Part shown: positions 6,457 to 8,599 of the stretch, in pieces
How positions within the stretch are numbered: the stretch's first letter is position 1
Layout: each line of letters starts with the position of its first letter
Assembly (NCBI GenBank): GCA_948665105.1
Contig: CAPNGW010000090.1
Span: 1-8,599 of the forward strand
Source: an uncultured Lachnospiraceae bacterium
GTDB taxonomy: Bacteria > Bacillota > Clostridia > Lachnospirales > Lachnospiraceae
Direction of reading: 5' to 3'
DNA length: 8,599 bases
The notes under the pieces: model-generated
The model's input: only the letters and a program-made list of their open reading frames with translations
The model's database searches: none
Told to the model about the DNA's origin: nothing
Made by a program: the position numbers and the translations under genes

Positions 6457-6467
6457 TCTCTTCGACA
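6440..6467 (-). promoter_or_regulatory. Two Spo0A-box-like heptamers at the deacetylase promoter
   Basis: On the minus strand TGTCGAA (6461-6467) matches the Bacillus 0A box TGTCGAA exactly, and TGTCGAG (6440-6446) matches six of seven. They have the same orientation and lie 21 bp apart, two helical turns. One is just upstream of the -35 and one lies in the spacer. This layout resembles Spo0A-controlled promoters, but the motif is short and chance cannot be excluded. Confidence 0.4.
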
Positions 6468-6508
6468 TATTTTTTTTATTAATTTTTTTTAAAGAAGGCC
6501 ATGATTCT

Positions 6509-6706
6509 TTATAAGCTCCACTGACCCTTGGCCACCTCCGACACCAGGCTCTCCATTTCCCGGCGGGAGCCCACCTCCTTGCTTCTTTGCACCACAGACA
6601 TTTTTTGCTGTTCTGTCATTTTGGAAAACTGCTCCATGGCAGATTCGTTCATGGCCAGACTTAAGCCAAAACCGATGGGAAGCTCTTCTCCGTAATCAAT
6701 AATCAT
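6509..6706 (-). CDS. Small protein of unknown function, 65 residues
   Basis: I do not recognise this protein. It reads MIIDYGEELPIGFGLSLAMN at the start, then AMEQFSKMTEQQKMSVVQRSKEV, and ends in EVAKGQWSL. There is no signal peptide, membrane span or cysteine. The second half looks helical and charged. The pattern of a short glycine-containing lead (GFGLSLAMN), then a helix with a MTEQQK turn, looks like a genuine soluble protein rather than a chance frame. A GTG lies one codon upstream (6707-6709), but the ribosome site TGAGGT is seven bases from the ATG at 6704-6706, so that start is preferred. A sigma-G-like promoter precedes it (6735-6763). It is not a classic small acid-soluble spore protein by sequence. 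No convincing terminator follows it: a 6-bp AT-only stem is followed by A, not T. Confidence 0.7.
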   Translation of the reverse strand: MIIDYGEELPIGFGLSLAMNESAMEQFSKMTEQQKMSVVQRSKEVGSRREMESLVSEVAKGQWSL

Positions 6707-6730
6707 CACATATACCTCACTTATCTTTTT

Positions 6731-6743
6731 CAGATAGTATCTG
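6731..6743. repeat. Short palindrome over the -10 of the small-protein gene
   Basis: CAGATA-G-TATCTG is an exact inverted repeat with a single central base. It covers the proposed -10 element (6735-6741). It lacks a T-run and is too small to be a terminator, so a protein binding site is the more likely meaning, if it has one. Confidence 0.35.
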
Positions 6744-6763
6744 CTATTTCAATGACCTTATTC
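6735..6763 (-). promoter_or_regulatory. Sigma-G-like promoter of the 65-residue protein gene
   Basis: On the minus strand, TGAATA ends with the core GAATA (6759-6763). After 17 bases comes GATACTA (6735-6741). Against the sigma-G pattern (gMATR, 17-18 bases, CATWHTA) the -35 is perfect and the -10 matches six of seven. The predicted transcript would start about 20-25 bases before the ATG, leaving room for the TGAGGT ribosome site. A sigma-A alternative (TTGAAA with a very poor -10) is visible but weaker. Confidence 0.45.
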
Positions 6764-6770
6764 ACTTATT

Positions 6771-7784
6771 TTAAGAGTTCCGGTACAGGAATGCCATGAT
6801 TTCATGGGCCAGCATGGGAAAGGAAGCCAGCAAAATGAGACGCATCCATTCTCCCATCTGAAGCTGCACGGTTCCGAAGGCACCGATTAAGAAGGGGTTG
6901 GCAGTCACCGCAAATTGCAGGAAGAAGCCGATGATGCATGCTGCTATCATCCACTTGTTCTCCAGATGGTTCACACGAAATACCGAGCGGCGGATATTGC
7001 GCATGCCCACTGCATGAAAGAGCTGGGAAATGCCAAGTACTGTAAAGGCATAGGTCTGGGCCCGCATCAAGAGGGTCTTATCCGTAAGCAGAAGGGAAAT
7101 ATGGGCAAGGGTAACCTCCGCTCCCTGCGCCTTTAACAGTTCATAGGGAACCAGCAAAAAGGCTATCAGGCTGATGGAGGCAATGAGAATCCCGTAAAAG
7201 CAGGTGCAGGCCAGACCCCCTCCGACAAAAAGGCTTTCCTTGATTCCCCTGGGTGGCTGCCTCATCAGGGCATCCCCGTTATTTTTATCCATCCCCAGAG
7301 CCAGGGCCGGGAGAGAGTCGGTAATGAGGTTAATCCACAGAATATGGCTGGATTTCAGCGGGGAAGCCAGCCCCAAAAGCACTGCAGTAAACATGGTCAT
7401 AATTTCCCCCAGGTTGGAAGAAAGAAGGAAAATCACAGATTTCTTGATATTTTCATATACACCCCTCCCCTCCTCCATGGCTTTCTCAATGGTGGCAAAA
7501 TTATCATCCGCCAGAATCATGTGGGAAGCCTGCTTGGCTACGTCGGTGCCGGTCATACCCATGGCAATGCCCACATCTGCAGCTTTTAAGGAAGGGGCGT
7601 CATTCACCCCGTCCCCTGTCATGGCCACGATATGCCCCTGTTCCTTAAAGCCCTTTACAATCTTCACCTTATGCTCCGGCGATACCCGGGCAAAGACCCG
7701 TGTGTTCTCAAGGCGTCTTTTAAACTCCTCCTTGGACAGACGATTGAGTTCCTCTCCGGTCATACACTGACTGGAATGGCTCAC
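6771..7784 (-). pseudogene. P-type calcium-transporting ATPase, C-terminal fragment after a frameshift
   Basis: This frame carries the rest of the ATPase whose front half ends at 7781. It can be read from a GTG at 7782-7784 (VSHSSQCMTGEEL) for 337 residues. It contains the hinge motif TGDGVNDAP (56-64) and membrane spans M5-M10. The Ca-ligand positions known from SERCA are visible in M5 (SSN124-LGE127) and M6 (N152, T155, D156). M8 has Q254 where SERCA has Glu. The end at 6771 looks natural. The GTG has no ribosome site and its first bases overlap the previous stop (GTGA), so independent translation is doubtful. Without the phosphorylation site it cannot pump alone. No terminator is seen between this stop and the small gene downstream. 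Confidence 0.85.
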
Positions 7785-8599
7785 AATGCAATGGCAAAGG
7801 CGGTGTTCACATGGTCCCCGGTAATCATCACCGTGGCAACCCCTGCGTTATGGAATTTTAAAACTGCCTCCGCGGCTTCAGGGCGGGCCGGGTCCTTCAT
7901 CCCCACCATCCCCACAAAGGTCATCTGCTCCTCCACCGGTCTGCTTCCCCCTTCCCGGCGGGCCAGAGCCAGGGTCCTTAAGGCCTTTTCTGACATGGAG
8001 AGCTGCGCTTCCCGTATGGCCTCCCGGTGAAGAGCCGTAAGGGGAATACTTTTCCCATCCTTTAAAATGCTGCTGCAGCGTCGAATGATTTCGTCCGGCG
8101 CGCCTTTGGTATATGTAACGCATCCTTTTTCACCTTTGTGGAAGGTGGACATCATTTTTCTTTCGGAATCAAAGGGGATTTCCTTCATTCTTAAAAACTG
8201 CCGCCCGGAAATTTCCCGCTGAAAGCCGCAGGCATCTGCCATGTCAAGAAGAGCAAGCTCCGTGGGATCCCCGATTCTGCTGTCATAGGTCAGCAACCCA
8301 TCGTTACAGAGGACCATTCCCCTTATCAGCTCCTGGTGCAGCTCGGGATGCAGCTGGCCTGCCCCCTTAAGCTGTCCGTTCATAAAGAATGTGGTGACGG
8401 TCATTTTATTCTGGGTCAGAGTTCCGGTCTTGTCGGAGCAGACCACACTCACCGCCCCAAGAGTCTCCACCGAGGGGAGCCTTCTAATTATGGCATTTAC
8501 CTTTACCATACGGGTGACACTCAGGGCCAGACAGATGGTCACCACCGCCGGAAGCCCTTCCGGCACTGCCGCCACAGCCAGGGAAATGGCGGTAATCAG
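7781..8599 (-). pseudogene. P-type calcium-transporting ATPase, N-terminal/catalytic fragment (5' end off window, frameshifted)
   Basis: The frame is open to the right edge, so the N-terminus, actuator domain and M1-M3 are missing from view. Local residues show VPEGLP of M4 (12-17, E14 the expected Ca ligand), the phosphorylation motif SDKTGTLTQNKM (D56), GDPTEL and FDSERK of the nucleotide domain, KGAPDE (165-170), KDPARPE, and MITGDHVNTAFAIA. It then reads Leu and stops at TGA (7781-7783). In relatives this last stretch continues as roughly AKELGI plus about ten residues to a (I/M)TG motif. That continuation is present in the -1 frame, lacking the KELGI part. The enzyme family exports Ca2+ or loads it across the membrane at the cost of ATP. 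As it stands the gene is split just before the TGDGVNDAP hinge and probably inactive. Confidence 0.88.

Noticed and set aside
6491..6510. Terminator after the 65-residue gene
   Set aside because: The AAAGAA/TTCTTT stem is only six AT-rich pairs with an eight-base loop, and the run that follows on the minus strand is A, not T.
7204..7770. 188-residue plus-strand reading frame opposite the calcium ATPase
   Set aside because: It is the shadow of the TGDGVNDAP-containing ATPase fragment.
7775..7795. Programmed -1 frameshift joining the two ATPase halves
   Set aside because: The shift is -1, but no slippery heptamer is seen at the junction, and simple slippage would not restore the missing conserved residues.

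Overview
The window looks like chromosome from a spore-forming Gram-positive anaerobe of the Clostridia, most likely Lachnospiraceae (Clostridium cluster XIVa). The grounds are the start of a spoVAD sporulation gene, strong AGGAGG-type ribosome sites, a CUT1 sugar transporter with a diverging AraC regulator, and the protein sequences themselves. The family assignment is inference. All genes except the AraC-type regulator lie on the minus strand. I see no RNA genes, CRISPR arrays, insertion sequences or phage genes, and no stretch over 300 bases lacks a gene.

Layout from left to right. (1) 1-357: N-terminal 119 residues of SpoVAD, running off the left edge, with a possible sigma-G promoter in front. 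(2) 474-3729: a three-gene sugar-uptake operon transcribed leftwards. Its order is lipoprotein binding protein, then a hairpin, then two membrane permeases, then a strong terminator. No ATPase is encoded. (3) 3730-3926: a divergent control region with promoters for both sides and several small inverted repeats. (4) 3927-4856: the AraC/cupin regulator, ending in a perfect bidirectional terminator shared with the next gene. (5) 4907-6376: a membrane-anchored polysaccharide-deacetylase-like protein with a clear sigma-A promoter flanked by two Spo0A-box-like heptamers. (6) 6509-6706: an unrecognised 65-residue protein behind a good sigma-G-like promoter. (7) 6771-8599: a P-type calcium ATPase, cut by the right edge and broken by a frameshift at about 7785. 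The break looks like a 13-nt loss that removed a conserved KELGI-type segment.

How the parts fit together. The regulator very probably controls the sugar operon across the shared control region. The permeases need an ATPase encoded elsewhere, as is common for CUT1 systems in Firmicutes. A sporulation theme recurs: spoVAD itself, a sigma-G-like promoter before the 65-residue gene, a weaker one before spoVAD, and Spo0A-like boxes at the deacetylase promoter. The promoter calls were made by eye and remain hypotheses.

Most of the window is ordinary. I do not see a clearly new multi-gene system. The items most worth checking are the split calcium ATPase, the possible forespore-expressed small protein, and the Spo0A-type control of the deacetylase.
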